Below, in pieces: positions 1 to 9,025 of a DNA stretch of 40,020 nucleotides (its first letter is position 1; every line of letters starts with the position of its first letter). The notes beneath the pieces are model-generated. The model did no database searches. It saw nothing but the letters and a program-made list of their open reading frames with translations, and was not told the DNA's origin. The DNA is from JAYZBC01 sp036339375 (GTDB lineage: Bacteria > Pseudomonadota > Alphaproteobacteria > MPNO01 > UBA2964): NCBI GenBank assembly GCA_036339375.1, contig JAYZBC010000056.1, forward strand, positions 1 to 40,020, in the 5' to 3' direction. The translations under genes and the position numbers were made by a program.

Positions 1-90
1 ATTGAATTTCTTGATTCAGTAAGTCCGTTTTTAGAGGAAATTTCTTCAGAATTAGGGTACGGATTTAATTTCCGGCGAAATCATTATTGA
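1..90 (+). CDS. C-terminal end of a protein cut by the window edge
   Basis: The first reading frame is open from base 1 to a TGA at 88-90 and encodes 29 residues ending in an Arg/Asn/His-rich tail (FRRNHY). The composition is protein-like (Leu-Glu-Glu-Ile type helix), so it is probably the last part of an upstream gene. Too little is present to name a family. It could equally be a chance open stretch, since it is only 29 codons. Confidence 0.35.
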   Translation: MEFLDSVSPFLEEISSELGYGFNFRRNHY

Positions 91-160
91 GGCTTTATTT
101 TTTTATAATTAGTATCTTTTTACAGGTCGAGAGGAATGTCGAAAACAAATTTTTGCCTTA

Positions 161-265
161 ATGGAAGAAGCTGATTGGTTAAAGTTTCAGAAAATTGCAC
201 TGGCTAAGCTTGGTCCAGATTATGAAGAGGCAATCAAGCTCTTTGGACAAGCAGTTCTTAGCTGA
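161..265 (+). CDS. possible 34-residue ORF or gene remnant, unknown
   Basis: An ATG frame encodes 34 residues (begins MEEADWLKFQ, ends FGQAVLS). The same frame stays protein-like for about 15 codons upstream of the ATG, back to a stop near 113, which suggests the tail of a longer decayed or frameshifted gene rather than a true small gene. No family recognised. It ends about 30 bases before the monooxygenase start, and I see no clear Shine-Dalgarno sequence. Confidence 0.2.
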   Translation: MEEADWLKFQKIALAKLGPDYEEAIKLFGQAVLS

Positions 266-294
266 CCAATAGAACACGTTATGATTGGACCTTT

Positions 295-1620
295 ATGATA
301 AAAAATTCTTTTATGAAGTTAGGAATGTTTTTTTGGCCATGTGGCCATCATCTTGCAGCATGGCGGCATCCAAATTCAGTGCCAAATTCAGGCTCAAATC
401 TTGAACATATAATTAAACTGGCCAAATTATCTGAAGAAGGTCTCTTCGATATGTTTTTCATGGCAGATTCGGTGTCGTTTTGGAGGGGTGAACTTGAAGC
501 GATGACACATGATTCGTATGGAACCTGGATAGAGCCTTTTACGTTGATGTGTGCATTAGCACAATACACAAAAAACATTGGTCTAGTTTGCACTGCTACA
601 ACGACTTACGACCAGCCCTATTCGTTAGCACGGCGTTTTGCTTCGTTGGACATTTTAAGTGGCGGTCGAGCAGGCTGGAATTTGGTTACTTCAGGTAATA
701 AAGCCGAAGCAGATAGCTTTGGGTTTTCTAAACACATGGAAAAAATGGATCGTTACCGTCGTGGTAAGGAGTTCGCTAATTTAGTACGTGGGCTCTGGAA
801 CTCATGGGAAATGGGGGCATTTATACAAGATAAGGAGTCTGGTATTTTTTTTGACAAAGAAAAATTAAATATCCTTGAATTTGAAGGAGAATTCTTCCGT
901 GCGCGTGGCCCTATTAATGTACCTCCTTCGCCTCAAGGGGAACCTGTTTTGGTACAAGCGGGGGCATCGAATGACGGCCGTGAACTGGCGGCGGAAACAG
1001 CAGAAGTTGTATTTGGAGCACAACAAACTCTTGAAGGAGCAAAAGAATTTTATGCTGATGTGAAGCAAAGAATGAAAAATTATGACCGCCACTCAGAAAG
1101 TTTAAAAATAATGCCTGGCTTATTAGTTTGTGTGGGTCGGACAAACGAGGAAGCGAAAGAGAAATATAAAAAATTACAGGAGTTGATAGATCCAGTGAGT
1201 GGATTGCAATTATTGTCTAAAAGACTTGATTTTGATCTTACGGGTTACTCTATAAATGAACCCCTACCTGAAATTCCACTAAATAAAATTTCCTCGAGCA
1301 GAGTAGAATTGTTTGTTGAAATCGCAAAGCGAGAAAATTTATCAATAAGAGATTTATATTGCCGTATTGCCGGAGCACGGGGCCATTATGAAATTATTGG
1401 ATCCTATAATGAGGTGGCGGATATGATGGAGCTTTGGTTTAAAGAAAAAGCTTGTGATGGATTTAACATTATGCCGCCTGTTTTTCCTGAGAGCTTGTCG
1501 GATTTTATAGAACTCGTTATCCCTGAATTGCAAAGCCGGGGTCTTTTTAAAAAAAAATACAATGGGGATACTCTTCGCGAAAATTTAGGTTTAACCCGTC
1601 CGCCTTGGAAGCCAGGTTAA
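295..1620 (+). CDS. LLM-class flavin-dependent monooxygenase (NtaA/SnaA/DszA type)
   Basis: A 441-residue protein of the bacterial luciferase-like superfamily, NtaA/SnaA/DszA branch. These use FMNH2 supplied by a separate reductase to oxidise small organic substrates such as chelators, sulfonates or sulfones. Visible marks are the N-terminal strand KLGMFFWPCGHH followed by a Trp-Arg-His-Pro segment, the branch signature GRAGWNLVTSGN near residue 122 with FGFSKHMEKMDRYRRGKEF soon after, and a C-terminal NIMPPVFP segment. Length fits the branch (about 430-460). The ATG at 295 gives MIKNSF ahead of the family start; the ATG at 313 is an alternative and neither has a strong ribosome site. It runs toward a TAXI-TRAP transporter, but a shared pathway is only a guess. 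Substrate unknown. Confidence 0.85.
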   Translation: MIKNSFMKLGMFFWPCGHHLAAWRHPNSVPNSGSNLEHIIKLAKLSEEGLFDMFFMADSVSFWRGELEAMTHDSYGTWIEPFTLMCALAQYTKNIGLVCTATTTYDQPYSLARRFASLDILSGGRAGWNLVTSGNKAEADSFGFSKHMEKMDRYRRGKEFANLVRGLWNSWEMGAFIQDKESGIFFDKEKLNILEFEGEFFRARGPINVPPSPQGEPVLVQAGASNDGRELAAETAEVVFGAQQTLEGAKEFYADVKQRMKNYDRHSESLKIMPGLLVCVGRTNEEAKEKYKKLQELIDPVSGLQLLSKRLDFDLTGYSINEPLPEIPLNKISSSRVELFVEIAKRENLSIRDLYCRIAGARGHYEIIGSYNEVADMMELWFKEKACDGFNIMPPVFPESLSDFIELVIPELQSRGLFKKKYNGDTLRENLGLTRPPWKPG

Positions 1621-1682
1621 TAAACCTTAGGTTTGTATAAAAATTTGAGGGATGCAAACCTTCTTCGTCGTTGCCTTTGTGA

Positions 1683-1711
1683 CAACCCCGCCAATTTTAC
1701 CGGCGGGGTTG
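1683..1711 (+). terminator. perfect 10-bp hairpin between convergent genes
   Basis: CAACCCCGCC (1683-1692) pairs exactly with GGCGGGGTTG (1702-1711) around a 9-base loop. It lies between the stop of the monooxygenase (1620) and the stop of the convergent TAXI gene (1729). The base run after the stem is short on both strands (TTTAAAC on +), so it may work as a weak bidirectional terminator or as a transcript-end stabiliser. Confidence 0.6.
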
Positions 1712-1728
1712 TTTAAACAAAGCCTTGG

Positions 1729-2808
1729 TTATTTTTTGCTTTTTACTCTAGCCCGAAATTTTTTTAAGTCTGCCGGCGTAAGTGTGTAAGGTTTTGCAAT
1801 ATGAACACCCCTCTCTTTCCAGTAACGGAGGGCTCCCGCATGTATAGTGCCGGCCATATGACCAGTAGCTAATTTAACTGTGAGAGTATCCTTCATGCTT
1901 TTCGCCAATGCATGGGCTTCATCTATATGATCCCAAAAGGCCTTCATCATTTTGTAAACAAGGTCTGCCTTCATATTCGATCTTACTTGCATACCAACCA
2001 TCGCACCTGTGGCGAGTACTGGTTTTTCATTTACCATATTTTTGCCATACGCTTTTTTAGGATCAATATTAATTAACGTTCGTGCAGGTTGACTGCTATA
2101 TCTTTTCCACAAAGGGTGGTTGAATTTAGATTTATCCAGTGGCAGAAGGCGAATTTTGTTTGTTAGTGCAAGCTGAGAAATTGCCGGGCTTGGAGGCATA
2201 GTAGTTGTAATCCAAACATCATATTTTTTGTCTTGGAAAGCTTGTTGTGCAGGACCCCAACCAAGCCGGACTTGTTGAAAATCGCGTCCTGCTTTGTACC
2301 CTGTCATTGCACCCACAATCATTTTGACGTTTCGCGTAGCAACACCTGCTGGCGGCCCCATAAATACCTTTTTACCTTTTATGTCTTTGAAGGCTTTTAT
2401 ACCGGAAGATGCGTAAACTACTGCGTGGTAGTATCCTATCGGATATGAAAATAAATAAGATAAAGACCTAGTCATTGCTGGCCCATCTTTAATTTTTTTA
2501 AAAGGACCAATTGAAAAATACATCAACCGATAAGCTGTTGCAGCTCCCATGGTAAAATCCATTTTTCGTTGATGAACACGAAGCATGTGTTTCGTCGCAG
2601 CGCCAACAGCAGATACCTGTATTCGATGACCGGGAACATATTTGTTTACCGCTTTGGCAAAAGCGGTGTTTACTAGAAAGGGAGTTGTTCCTTCGGCTAA
2701 ACTCCCTAATGTATAATTTTTGTTAGCTGCTTGGCTAGGAAACCCTAGGCCAATTGCAAAAGGGACCAAAAGCAGCATCAACCCGAAATGGCGCACTATA
2801 TTTTCCAT
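1729..2808 (-). CDS. TRAP transporter solute-binding protein, TAXI family
   Basis: A 359-residue periplasmic binding protein of the TAXI family, which hands substrate (often dicarboxylates, amino acids or other organic acids) to a fused TRAP membrane protein. A signal peptide of about 28 residues (hydrophobic LMLLLVPFAIGLG, predicted cut after SQA) precedes a mature start with YTLGSLAEGTTPF, the TAXI-type opening strand. Later FKDIKGKKVFMGPPAGVA is the usual second-domain entry. I place the start at the ATG at 2808, because GGGAG lies 9-13 bases upstream; a TTG at 2823 in frame would add five residues and swallow that site. The TRAP permease gene ends 162 bases upstream on the same strand. 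Confidence 0.88.
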   Translation of the reverse strand: MENIVRHFGLMLLLVPFAIGLGFPSQAANKNYTLGSLAEGTTPFLVNTAFAKAVNKYVPGHRIQVSAVGAATKHMLRVHQRKMDFTMGAATAYRLMYFSIGPFKKIKDGPAMTRSLSYLFSYPIGYYHAVVYASSGIKAFKDIKGKKVFMGPPAGVATRNVKMIVGAMTGYKAGRDFQQVRLGWGPAQQAFQDKKYDVWITTTMPPSPAISQLALTNKIRLLPLDKSKFNHPLWKRYSSQPARTLINIDPKKAYGKNMVNEKPVLATGAMVGMQVRSNMKADLVYKMMKAFWDHIDEAHALAKSMKDTLTVKLATGHMAGTIHAGALRYWKERGVHIAKPYTLTPADLKKFRARVKSKK

Positions 2809-2970
2809 GATTTTTTCTCCCAAGTTACTTTTACTCTTTTTTAAATTAATGTTTCAGATCAATTTCAAAATAATTTGACTGACAATGTGAGTTTTTACTC
2901 GGTAACATTTCTTCATTAGTTGGCTTACAAAGCGGATACTAATAAGAGGTTAAACTATTCGAAAAGCAAA

Positions 2971-4890
2971 TTACCACTGAAACTTTGTAATTCTGTGTAG
3001 AAAAATGATTGCTAATCCTACAACCGTGCTCATGACTTGGAAAAGTGGGTCTAACATAAGAATTAAAACAGCAACAATTAATCTTAAAATTCTTGCTGAA
3101 AACCCAAGGGCTTGCTTATCGCAACCAATAAAACCTGTAGCTACTAACCAAACCGCAATTGGTAATCGAAAAACAATCCAAATAAATTCTTCCCATTGAA
3201 AATGGGTAATTAAACTTATTGAGGGGTAATAAACTAAAATAAAGGGAATCAAAAACCCGACTGCAGCTATTTTTACCGCCTGAAAACCCGTCGACATTGG
3301 GTTTGATCCCGCTATCGGGGCGGCAGCGTATGCAGCGATTGCGACAGGAGGTGTTACATTGGAAAGGACGCCATAATATAGGACAAACATGTGAATCAAG
3401 AGGGCGTCAATCCCTAATTTTTCAACAACCGGTCCAACAAATAAAACAATAAATAAATATGCCGGAAGGGTAGGTAAACCCATTCCTAAAAGTAAAGACG
3501 CTAACATTGCAACTAGTAAAGCAATAAACAGAGAGCCCTGGGCGAGTTCCCCTACTAAGGTAGCAAAATTTCCGGCGAGACCGGTTAAACTTACTACACC
3601 AATTACTGCGCCGATGGAGCCAACAGCCACCATAATTTGTGCACACTGACGACCCCCTTTTTGAAAAGCAATAAGTAGCTCTAAGGGGTATCCACGTATA
3701 TTCTTCCGTTTCTCCACATAAATAATATCAATGATTAGGGCTATAAGGATTGCGCTTACTATTGCGCCAAAACCAGCCATTGCAGCTGATCGACCGCTGA
3801 ATAACACTATAATAACAACAATCAGCGGCACTATAAAGCGCATCGCTTCTACCCAGTCATTCTTGGTTATGACCGGCCTTTGTTCTTTTGGAAGGGTTTT
3901 AATTCCAAGTTTTACAGCCTCTGAGTAAACTGCTGCGAAGAGACTAAAATAATAGAATAGGGCAGGAAGTATTGCGGCGATAGCAACCTCAATATAGGGG
4001 CGCCCTATTAACTCTGCCATAATAAAGGCTACAGCTCCCATAATTGGGGGAGTAAATTGTCCACCACTCGAGGCGGCAGCTTCAACAGCACCAGCAAAGG
4101 AGTTTTTGAATCCCTGCCTTTTTATCATAGGTATAGTAAAAACACCGGTACCGACTACATTTGCTACTGGGCTTCCCGAAATTGTGCCAAACATTGCACT
4201 CGCAACTATGGCGGCATGTGCTGTGCCGCCCCTAATTCTGGCTGTTGCTGCGGTAGCTATTTTGAGCAGAATTGATGTTGCTCCGGTTGCTTCTAGAACA
4301 GCTCCAAAGACTATAAAAACTAAGACAATTGAAGAAACGATATCCGTGGGGCGACCAAAAATTCCTGAAAAACTGTACCAAACTGTTTGGATAACTTCCT
4401 CAAAAGAAAAGCCCTTATGCGCAAAAATTCCCGGCAAATTGCCAAGGTGTGCATAAATAATAGCGAGTATACAAATCACCGGTAAAATTGGTCCAAAGGT
4501 TCTTCGGACCATTTCAATAACTACAAGTGATCCAAACAAACCTACTAATAAAGTGTCCGTTTCAAGGATAAACACCCCATCCCACAAGCTTTCATAAATT
4601 TCGGAAAAATTTATAAGAGTTAATACAAACCCAAATAATAAAACAAAATCAATTAGCCAAAAGCAAAGTCTGGTTTTAATATTCGAAGTTCTGAATTGCT
4701 GGGCCAAAGGCTTAGATGTTAGTGTTATTATAACACCGGCCCCAATTGCTCCCCCTAATCTAATTCCTTGGTCCAGAAAGGGAAAGGGCCCTGCTCCATA
4801 AATGGCTCCAACTGAAAGGACTAATCCAAGCCACAAACCTATCTTCTTGATTGCAAGCTCAAACCTGTCCAAAAAATTTGTTAGAGCCAT
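2971..4890 (-). CDS. TRAP transporter fused permease (DctQ-DctM, 4TM/12TM)
   Basis: A 639-residue, very hydrophobic protein of the fused TRAP permease family that partners with TAXI-type binding proteins. The N-terminal quarter carries four membrane segments corresponding to the small DctQ-like subunit. The rest is the large DctM-like subunit, with the conserved glycine-rich stretch FGTISGSPVANVVGTG near residue 235 and the reentrant-loop segment AAASSGGQFTPPIMGAVAF just after. LLLGMGLPTLPAYLF and SNVTPPVAIAAYAAAPIAGS form the second repeat. Transport is driven by an ion gradient. Start is the ATG at 4890 with AAAGG about six bases upstream. The TAXI gene follows downstream in the same direction, so the pair is likely co-transcribed. 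Confidence 0.92.
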   Translation of the reverse strand: MALTNFLDRFELAIKKIGLWLGLVLSVGAIYGAGPFPFLDQGIRLGGAIGAGVIITLTSKPLAQQFRTSNIKTRLCFWLIDFVLLFGFVLTLINFSEIYESLWDGVFILETDTLLVGLFGSLVVIEMVRRTFGPILPVICILAIIYAHLGNLPGIFAHKGFSFEEVIQTVWYSFSGIFGRPTDIVSSIVLVFIVFGAVLEATGATSILLKIATAATARIRGGTAHAAIVASAMFGTISGSPVANVVGTGVFTIPMIKRQGFKNSFAGAVEAAASSGGQFTPPIMGAVAFIMAELIGRPYIEVAIAAILPALFYYFSLFAAVYSEAVKLGIKTLPKEQRPVITKNDWVEAMRFIVPLIVVIIVLFSGRSAAMAGFGAIVSAILIALIIDIIYVEKRKNIRGYPLELLIAFQKGGRQCAQIMVAVGSIGAVIGVVSLTGLAGNFATLVGELAQGSLFIALLVAMLASLLLGMGLPTLPAYLFIVLFVGPVVEKLGIDALLIHMFVLYYGVLSNVTPPVAIAAYAAAPIAGSNPMSTGFQAVKIAAVGFLIPFILVYYPSISLITHFQWEEFIWIVFRLPIAVWLVATGFIGCDKQALGFSARILRLIVAVLILMLDPLFQVMSTVVGLAIIFLHRITKFQW

Positions 4891-5033
4891 GTTAACCTTT
4901 GAAAATAAACAGTTTATCTAAGTGAGCGTAACACGATCTTCGGTTAAAAAACGATTTACTGGGTCATAAAAACATTTCTGAAATTCTACCACTTCCCTGT
5001 GTTTAGGTGGACTTGATTAATTATTATCCAAAG

Positions 5034-5064
5034 ACAAAAAGCCTGGATTTTAAATCCAGGCTTT
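5034..5064 (-). terminator. rho-independent terminator of the Lys-tailed lipoprotein gene
   Basis: Read on the minus strand, AAGCCTGGATT pairs with AATCCAGGCTT, followed by TTTTTG. It sits 21-51 bases past the lipoprotein stop codon and separates it from the TRAP operon. The stem is nearly a perfect palindrome. Confidence 0.75.
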
Positions 5065-5084
5065 TAGTGATAGCTTATTTCAGC

Positions 5085-5609
5085 TTATTTCTTTTTCTTT
5101 TTCTTTTTCTTTTTCTTGCACTTGAATTTTTTGCTGCATGAGCATTTTCCGAAGGCTTTGGACTTATCAAGTTTTAATGAGGAATTCACTGCACCTCCCA
5201 CTAACTTATAAGCTTTTTTAACCTCCGACTTTTTACCTGTCTGAGAAGCTTCTTCCAAACCTTGTGCGTAATAGGTTACTGAACCATATTTGAGCTTCTT
5301 CGCTAGACCAGCTATTGCTAGGGCCCGCATTTCCATATCTCCTGCGGTACCGAGCTTTCTGCTCTTTTTCTTATTCTTACTACCTTTAATATATTTCTTT
5401 ACAGCTATGCTATGCCCACACATTTCTTTTTGTATGGCATTTTTCTGGACTGCCTTAGCATGCTTGGCTGCTGCTTTACAAATTTTACATGCGGCCGCCG
5501 TGGAAACCTTCTTGGCTTTAGGCGCCGCATCAATTGCGCAACCACCCAAATAAAAGGCCATGGCCAACCCCATACATATTTGAAGGATTGTTCTTGAAGT
5601 TTTTTTCAT
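5085..5609 (-). CDS. small cysteine-containing lipoprotein with a ten-lysine tail
   Basis: A 174-residue predicted lipoprotein with no family I recognise. MKKTSRTILQ plus a hydrophobic run ends in the lipobox YLGGC (Cys24). The mature part is rich in Ala and Lys and carries paired cysteines: CKIC near residue 43, CGHS near 64, and a closing CSCSKKFKC, which could bind metal or form disulfides. The last ten codons are all Lys, alternating AAG and AAA. Start is the ATG at 5609, with GGGGAGAG just upstream; an in-frame start at 5684 would put 25 residues before the signal sequence and is unlikely. It is divergent from the isomerase gene with about 300 bases between. The pairing of a lipid anchor with a polycationic tail suggests an envelope role, but function is unknown. 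Confidence 0.7.
   Translation of the reverse strand: MKKTSRTILQICMGLAMAFYLGGCAIDAAPKAKKVSTAAACKICKAAAKHAKAVQKNAIQKEMCGHSIAVKKYIKGSKNKKKSRKLGTAGDMEMRALAIAGLAKKLKYGSVTYYAQGLEEASQTGKKSEVKKAYKLVGGAVNSSLKLDKSKAFGKCSCSKKFKCKKKKKKKKKK
5088..5117 (-). repeat. hexanucleotide repeat encoding poly-lysine
   Basis: Five tandem copies of TTTCTT on the plus strand (AAGAAA on the coding strand) directly before the stop codon encode Lys10. Copy-number change by slippage would lengthen or shorten the tail by two Lys per unit without a frameshift. Confidence 0.85.
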
Positions 5610-5906
5610 TTCTCTCCCCATCAATATTTTGTGCACAAATCGAATATCATGATCATTGATAAAACTATTAAGGAAAAATAACAAGTAATTGTCCTAGATT
5701 ACAACCTCTTCTGTACAGGTTATCCTTCTGACCATATATGTAAATCTGCCTTATTAAAAACAATTATTTGATTTTTAAACTAAATATTTCAAGCAATCAA
5801 TCTACCAATTGTGTAAAATACTATTTTGAAGCAACCCATTTGTACAAAATTGCCATTCGTTTCGCTTGTCCAATTACCCTGACTTGGTCTTATTTTGGTA
5901 TATAAA

Positions 5907-6992
5907 ATGAAAAAAGCAAGTAAACAGAAGAAAAGTTTAAGGGCTTTTCAAACCGAAGTAAGGAAGGAGGAGCATTTAACAACTGTCCTTAATAACGATG
6001 TATCTGCCAAGGGTATAAGTAATGGTTTTGAAACCTATACTTTCGAACATTGCGCACTACCCGACATTGACTTTAAAGATGTAGATCTTTCAATGCCTCT
6101 ATTTGGAAAAGTTTTGAAGGCACCTATTTTGATTTCGAGTATGACTGGTGGTACCCCAAAAGCTCTAAAAGTGAATCAACGTTTGGCTGAAATAGCACAA
6201 GAAATGGGTATAGCGATGGGAGTTGGATCACAGCGCGCTGCCTTAGAAAACAATCTTCTTTGTAATACTTATCAGGTACGGGATGTTGCACCAAACATTT
6301 CTTTGTTTGCTAATTTTGGTGCAATACAATTGAATTATGGCTATGGAAAAGAAGAAGCAAAACGCGCAATTGAAATGATAGAGGCAGATGGTCTCTTTTT
6401 GCATTTAAACCCATTACAAGAAGCTGTTCAAAAGGAAGGAGACAAAAACTGGAAAGGTATATTTAATCAAATTGAAATGCTTGTTCAAGAAATTCCAGTC
6501 CCTATCATTGTTAAAGAAGTAGGGAATGGTGTTTCATCTGAACTTGTCCAACGGCTGAAAGATATTGGTGTGGCTGCAGTCGATATTGCGGGATCCGGCG
6601 GAACAAGTTGGAGTGAAGTAGAGGCTTATAGACAGGTTGATCCGGTTATAAAGGGCATTGCACACAATTTTTCGGCTTGGGGTATACCGACAGCCAAGGC
6701 GTTAGTTGACGCAAAAAAAGTAGTGCCAGATTTTCCAATTTTCGCGAGCGGGGGAATACGTACCGGAATTGATGTAGCAAAAGCAATTCGACTTGGAGCG
6801 GAAATTTGTGGAATTGCCGCTCCTGTTTTGGCGTCGGCAGCCCACAATTCTCGTGCATTACAAAACAATATTAAAGGAGTTATCGAAGAACTAAAAATTG
6901 CTAGTTTTTGCACTGGTTCAAAGGATATTTCTAGTCTACGGGTTGCGCCACTATATCAAAACACTGATTGCTTTTTTAAAAAAATTAGTTGA
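5907..6992 (+). CDS. fni: type 2 isopentenyl-diphosphate delta-isomerase
   Basis: An FMN-dependent enzyme that interconverts isopentenyl and dimethylallyl diphosphate in isoprenoid synthesis. From the ATG at 5907 the protein has 361 residues, normal for the family. Marks are RKEEHL near the N-terminus (substrate-binding Arg-Lys and His), SSMTGG near residue 75, GVGSQRAAL near 108, the hallmark HLNPLQEAVQKEGD with the catalytic Gln near 170, and GSGGTSW and ASGGIRTG for FMN phosphate binding. A TTG at 5895 in frame is an alternative start; the ATG fits better, although no strong ribosome site precedes it. It is a single gene followed 58 bases later by a Nudix gene. Presence of the type 2 enzyme is common in marine Alphaproteobacteria. 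Confidence 0.93.
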   Translation: MKKASKQKKSLRAFQTEVRKEEHLTTVLNNDVSAKGISNGFETYTFEHCALPDIDFKDVDLSMPLFGKVLKAPILISSMTGGTPKALKVNQRLAEIAQEMGIAMGVGSQRAALENNLLCNTYQVRDVAPNISLFANFGAIQLNYGYGKEEAKRAIEMIEADGLFLHLNPLQEAVQKEGDKNWKGIFNQIEMLVQEIPVPIIVKEVGNGVSSELVQRLKDIGVAAVDIAGSGGTSWSEVEAYRQVDPVIKGIAHNFSAWGIPTAKALVDAKKVVPDFPIFASGGIRTGIDVAKAIRLGAEICGIAAPVLASAAHNSRALQNNIKGVIEELKIASFCTGSKDISSLRVAPLYQNTDCFFKKIS

Positions 6993-7050
6993 TTTAATCT
7001 TTTTCAATTTTATGTAACACAAAAGTAGACTTTGTTAAAAGATCCTAAAT

Positions 7051-7755
7051 ATGAAAATACCTGCTGAACCTGTACGCAAACGCAACACAAAGGCCCCCCG
7101 GCCCAAAGATGCCTCAACCCTGATCATATATCGTTTTCGCCAAAACAATTTAGAAGTTTTAATGGGCAAAAGACATCGTAAACATAAATTTTTACCACAA
7201 AGATATGTTTTTCCAGGTGGAAGAGTAGACTTGGAGGATAGCCGAGTCCGATATTCAAGTCCTATCAAGGATGATGTTGAAGAGCTATTGGTTCGTCGAA
7301 ATACTACAGCAAGGGCCCGCGCGCTAGTAGCAGCGGCTATCAGGGAAACATATGAAGAAACCGGTTTAATGTTAGGAAGAATAGATCCTGAGCCAACAAA
7401 AAATGTTCCGAAAACTTGGAAAAACTTCTTTGCAACTGGCCTTGCGCCAAGTTTTGAAGAAATTGATTATGTAGCTCGTGCGGTTACACCCCATTGGCGT
7501 CCTATTAGGTTTAACGCCCGGTTTTTCATGGTAGAATATAAACATTTGACGGGTAAATTGACGGGTAGTGGTGAATTGCTCAATTTAAAGTTTATGTCCG
7601 TTGTGGAAACAAAAACTTTAACACTTGCTTTAATTACCACACGTGTCCTTGAGTTAGTAGAAAACTTATTGCGTCAATCACCTTCAGCACAAAGAAAAAA
7701 ACATGTAATTTTATTCAAGCACAATGGAAAATTTCACGACATTATTCAAGAATGA
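7051..7755 (+). CDS. Nudix hydrolase, long NUDT19-like form
   Basis: A 234-residue Nudix protein. After a basic N-terminus, a strand STLIIYRF leads to KFLPQRYVFPGGRVD. The Nudix box is recognisable as FPGGRVD followed, after an insertion of about 35 residues, by AAAIRETYEETGLML, which has the REXXEE core that binds Mg2+ or Mn2+. The insertion between the Gly-Gly and the REXXEE helix is typical of NUDT19-like and related CoA-diphosphatase-type members. The usual reaction is hydrolysis of a nucleoside diphosphate linked to another group; the substrate here cannot be told. It lies 58 bases after fni and may be co-transcribed with it. Confidence 0.82.
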   Translation: MKIPAEPVRKRNTKAPRPKDASTLIIYRFRQNNLEVLMGKRHRKHKFLPQRYVFPGGRVDLEDSRVRYSSPIKDDVEELLVRRNTTARARALVAAAIRETYEETGLMLGRIDPEPTKNVPKTWKNFFATGLAPSFEEIDYVARAVTPHWRPIRFNARFFMVEYKHLTGKLTGSGELLNLKFMSVVETKTLTLALITTRVLELVENLLRQSPSAQRKKHVILFKHNGKFHDIIQE

Positions 7756-7773
7756 CGCCGAGAACAGCGTTTG

Positions 7774-8060
7774 TTAATACATTTCGAAGACCTCAGGGCG
7801 CTTACGGGCTAATTTTTCATTTTTTAAATTATCTCTGGTGCGTTGTGCTCCAAAGCTTGACGGCAAGTTAACATTTCCACCAGACATAAAAAAAATAGCT
7901 GAACTTCTGCCATTTCTTCAATTGTGTCTGTAAGTACGATGGCTTCAGGTATCGAACTTTCTATTGTTAAAAGTTCATAATTTTTGTTGCTGTGTTCACC
8001 AATGTTTTGGCCATCATTGCTCCAGGTTCTTTCCTAAGTGCTAAACCTTAATTCATCCTC
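7774..8060 (-). pseudogene. decayed minus-strand gene, family not recognised
   Basis: On the minus strand protein-like sequence runs in two frames. The first part reads ELRFST, a stop, then ERTWSNDGQNIGEHSNKNY and on to TDTIEEMAEVQ. At a run of eight T the frame must shift to reach FMSGGNVNLPSSFGAQRTRD, which ends normally at a TAA (7774-7776). One in-frame stop and one homopolymer frameshift therefore separate pieces that read as one protein. The C-terminal end looks intact and the N-terminal end is lost. I cannot assign a family. It faces the Nudix gene tail to tail. Confidence 0.45.
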
Positions 8061-8506
8061 GAAAAAACAGTTTTCAAAAAGGTGCAAAAGATCTTTTGTG
8101 AAATGAATAATTTTTTTTCCTATAGCAGAAACAGCACTTACATTTTTCGTGTGTCTGTACAATGCTCACGACCTTTGAACGGTTTTGGTAAATTAGGTGT
8201 GAATATAGAGCGCTGTATTCATTGTTACATCTCTCAAAATTACTTTTAGGATAAAATTTGCTGTATGAATATGGTTGGGTGTAACTTTTCTAAATCCAAA
8301 TTTATGTAAATGAAAAATCCGTTCTATCCGGGAATTCCTGCAATTAAGCGCACACCAATAACGCTTAAGTGTTCAAATTAATCAAGTGTATGAAACACCA
8401 AATTTATTTCTTGTCGTCCTGTTTTGAATTTATACCTACATTTGCCATTTTTTGAATTGGACTTACCTTATGTTTTTGTCCACTACAAAATCCTAAACAT
8501 CATGTT
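8061..8506. other. gene-free stretch upstream of the decayed gene
   Basis: About 450 bases of AT-rich sequence with many stops in all frames. It probably holds further decayed parts of the minus-strand gene at 7774-8060, but I cannot follow a reading frame. I see no convincing terminator, RNA gene or repeat in it. Confidence 0.4.
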
Positions 8507-8848
8507 TCAACTTACCACAAGTTCAAGGTTTTTTTGGAAAGATGACAGCACCTCGGATAAATTTCTTCCCCGTTTCAAAAAAATACCGTATGAACCTAAA
8601 ACATAATCTCCGTTATAATTTGTACCCGTTGCAAATTTAAAGATGGTAAATATTGGTTGGTTACTGGAGTCTCTGTATATGGAAAAAGCAGACATATCCT
8701 TTTCATGATTTATGGCATAGTCTTTCCATTCGCCATTTATTACCCGTTGGCTGTAAAGAGATAAAAGTTGATTTAGTTCATTTTTTGTAAAAGAAACTGC
8801 AGATGTTCCACGATTCCGATATTTTTTTAATAGGACTACTTTGGACAT
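8507..8848 (-). CDS. DUF2794 family protein
   Basis: A 113-residue protein matching the small DUF2794 family (PF10984) as I know it: FTKNEL, then LLSLYSQRVINGEWKDYAI near residues 28-46, SAFSIYRDSSNQPIFTIFK in the middle, and GIFLKRGRNL near the C-terminus. The family is known mainly from Alphaproteobacteria and has no established role. GGGAGC lies on the coding strand about 14 bases before the ATG at 8848, so the start is reasonable. It is divergent from the YfgM-like gene, with 177 bases between them holding the promoters of both. Confidence 0.8.
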   Translation of the reverse strand: MSKVVLLKKYRNRGTSAVSFTKNELNQLLSLYSQRVINGEWKDYAINHEKDMSAFSIYRDSSNQPIFTIFKFATGTNYNGDYVLGSYGIFLKRGRNLSEVLSSFQKNLELVVS

Positions 8849-9025
8849 TTTTTCACAAATTGCTCCCGAATAGTTATCCTAATTGAATTTCTGATTATAT
8901 TCATTTTCTATATTTGGCGTCTAGATATCTGTATATGTTTTAGGAGAAAATAAGTTGGTTTAAGAGATAGAATAGTTATGGTATGAACGATTATAACGCC
9001 AGAAAAGGTCAAATTGGAGTGATTT

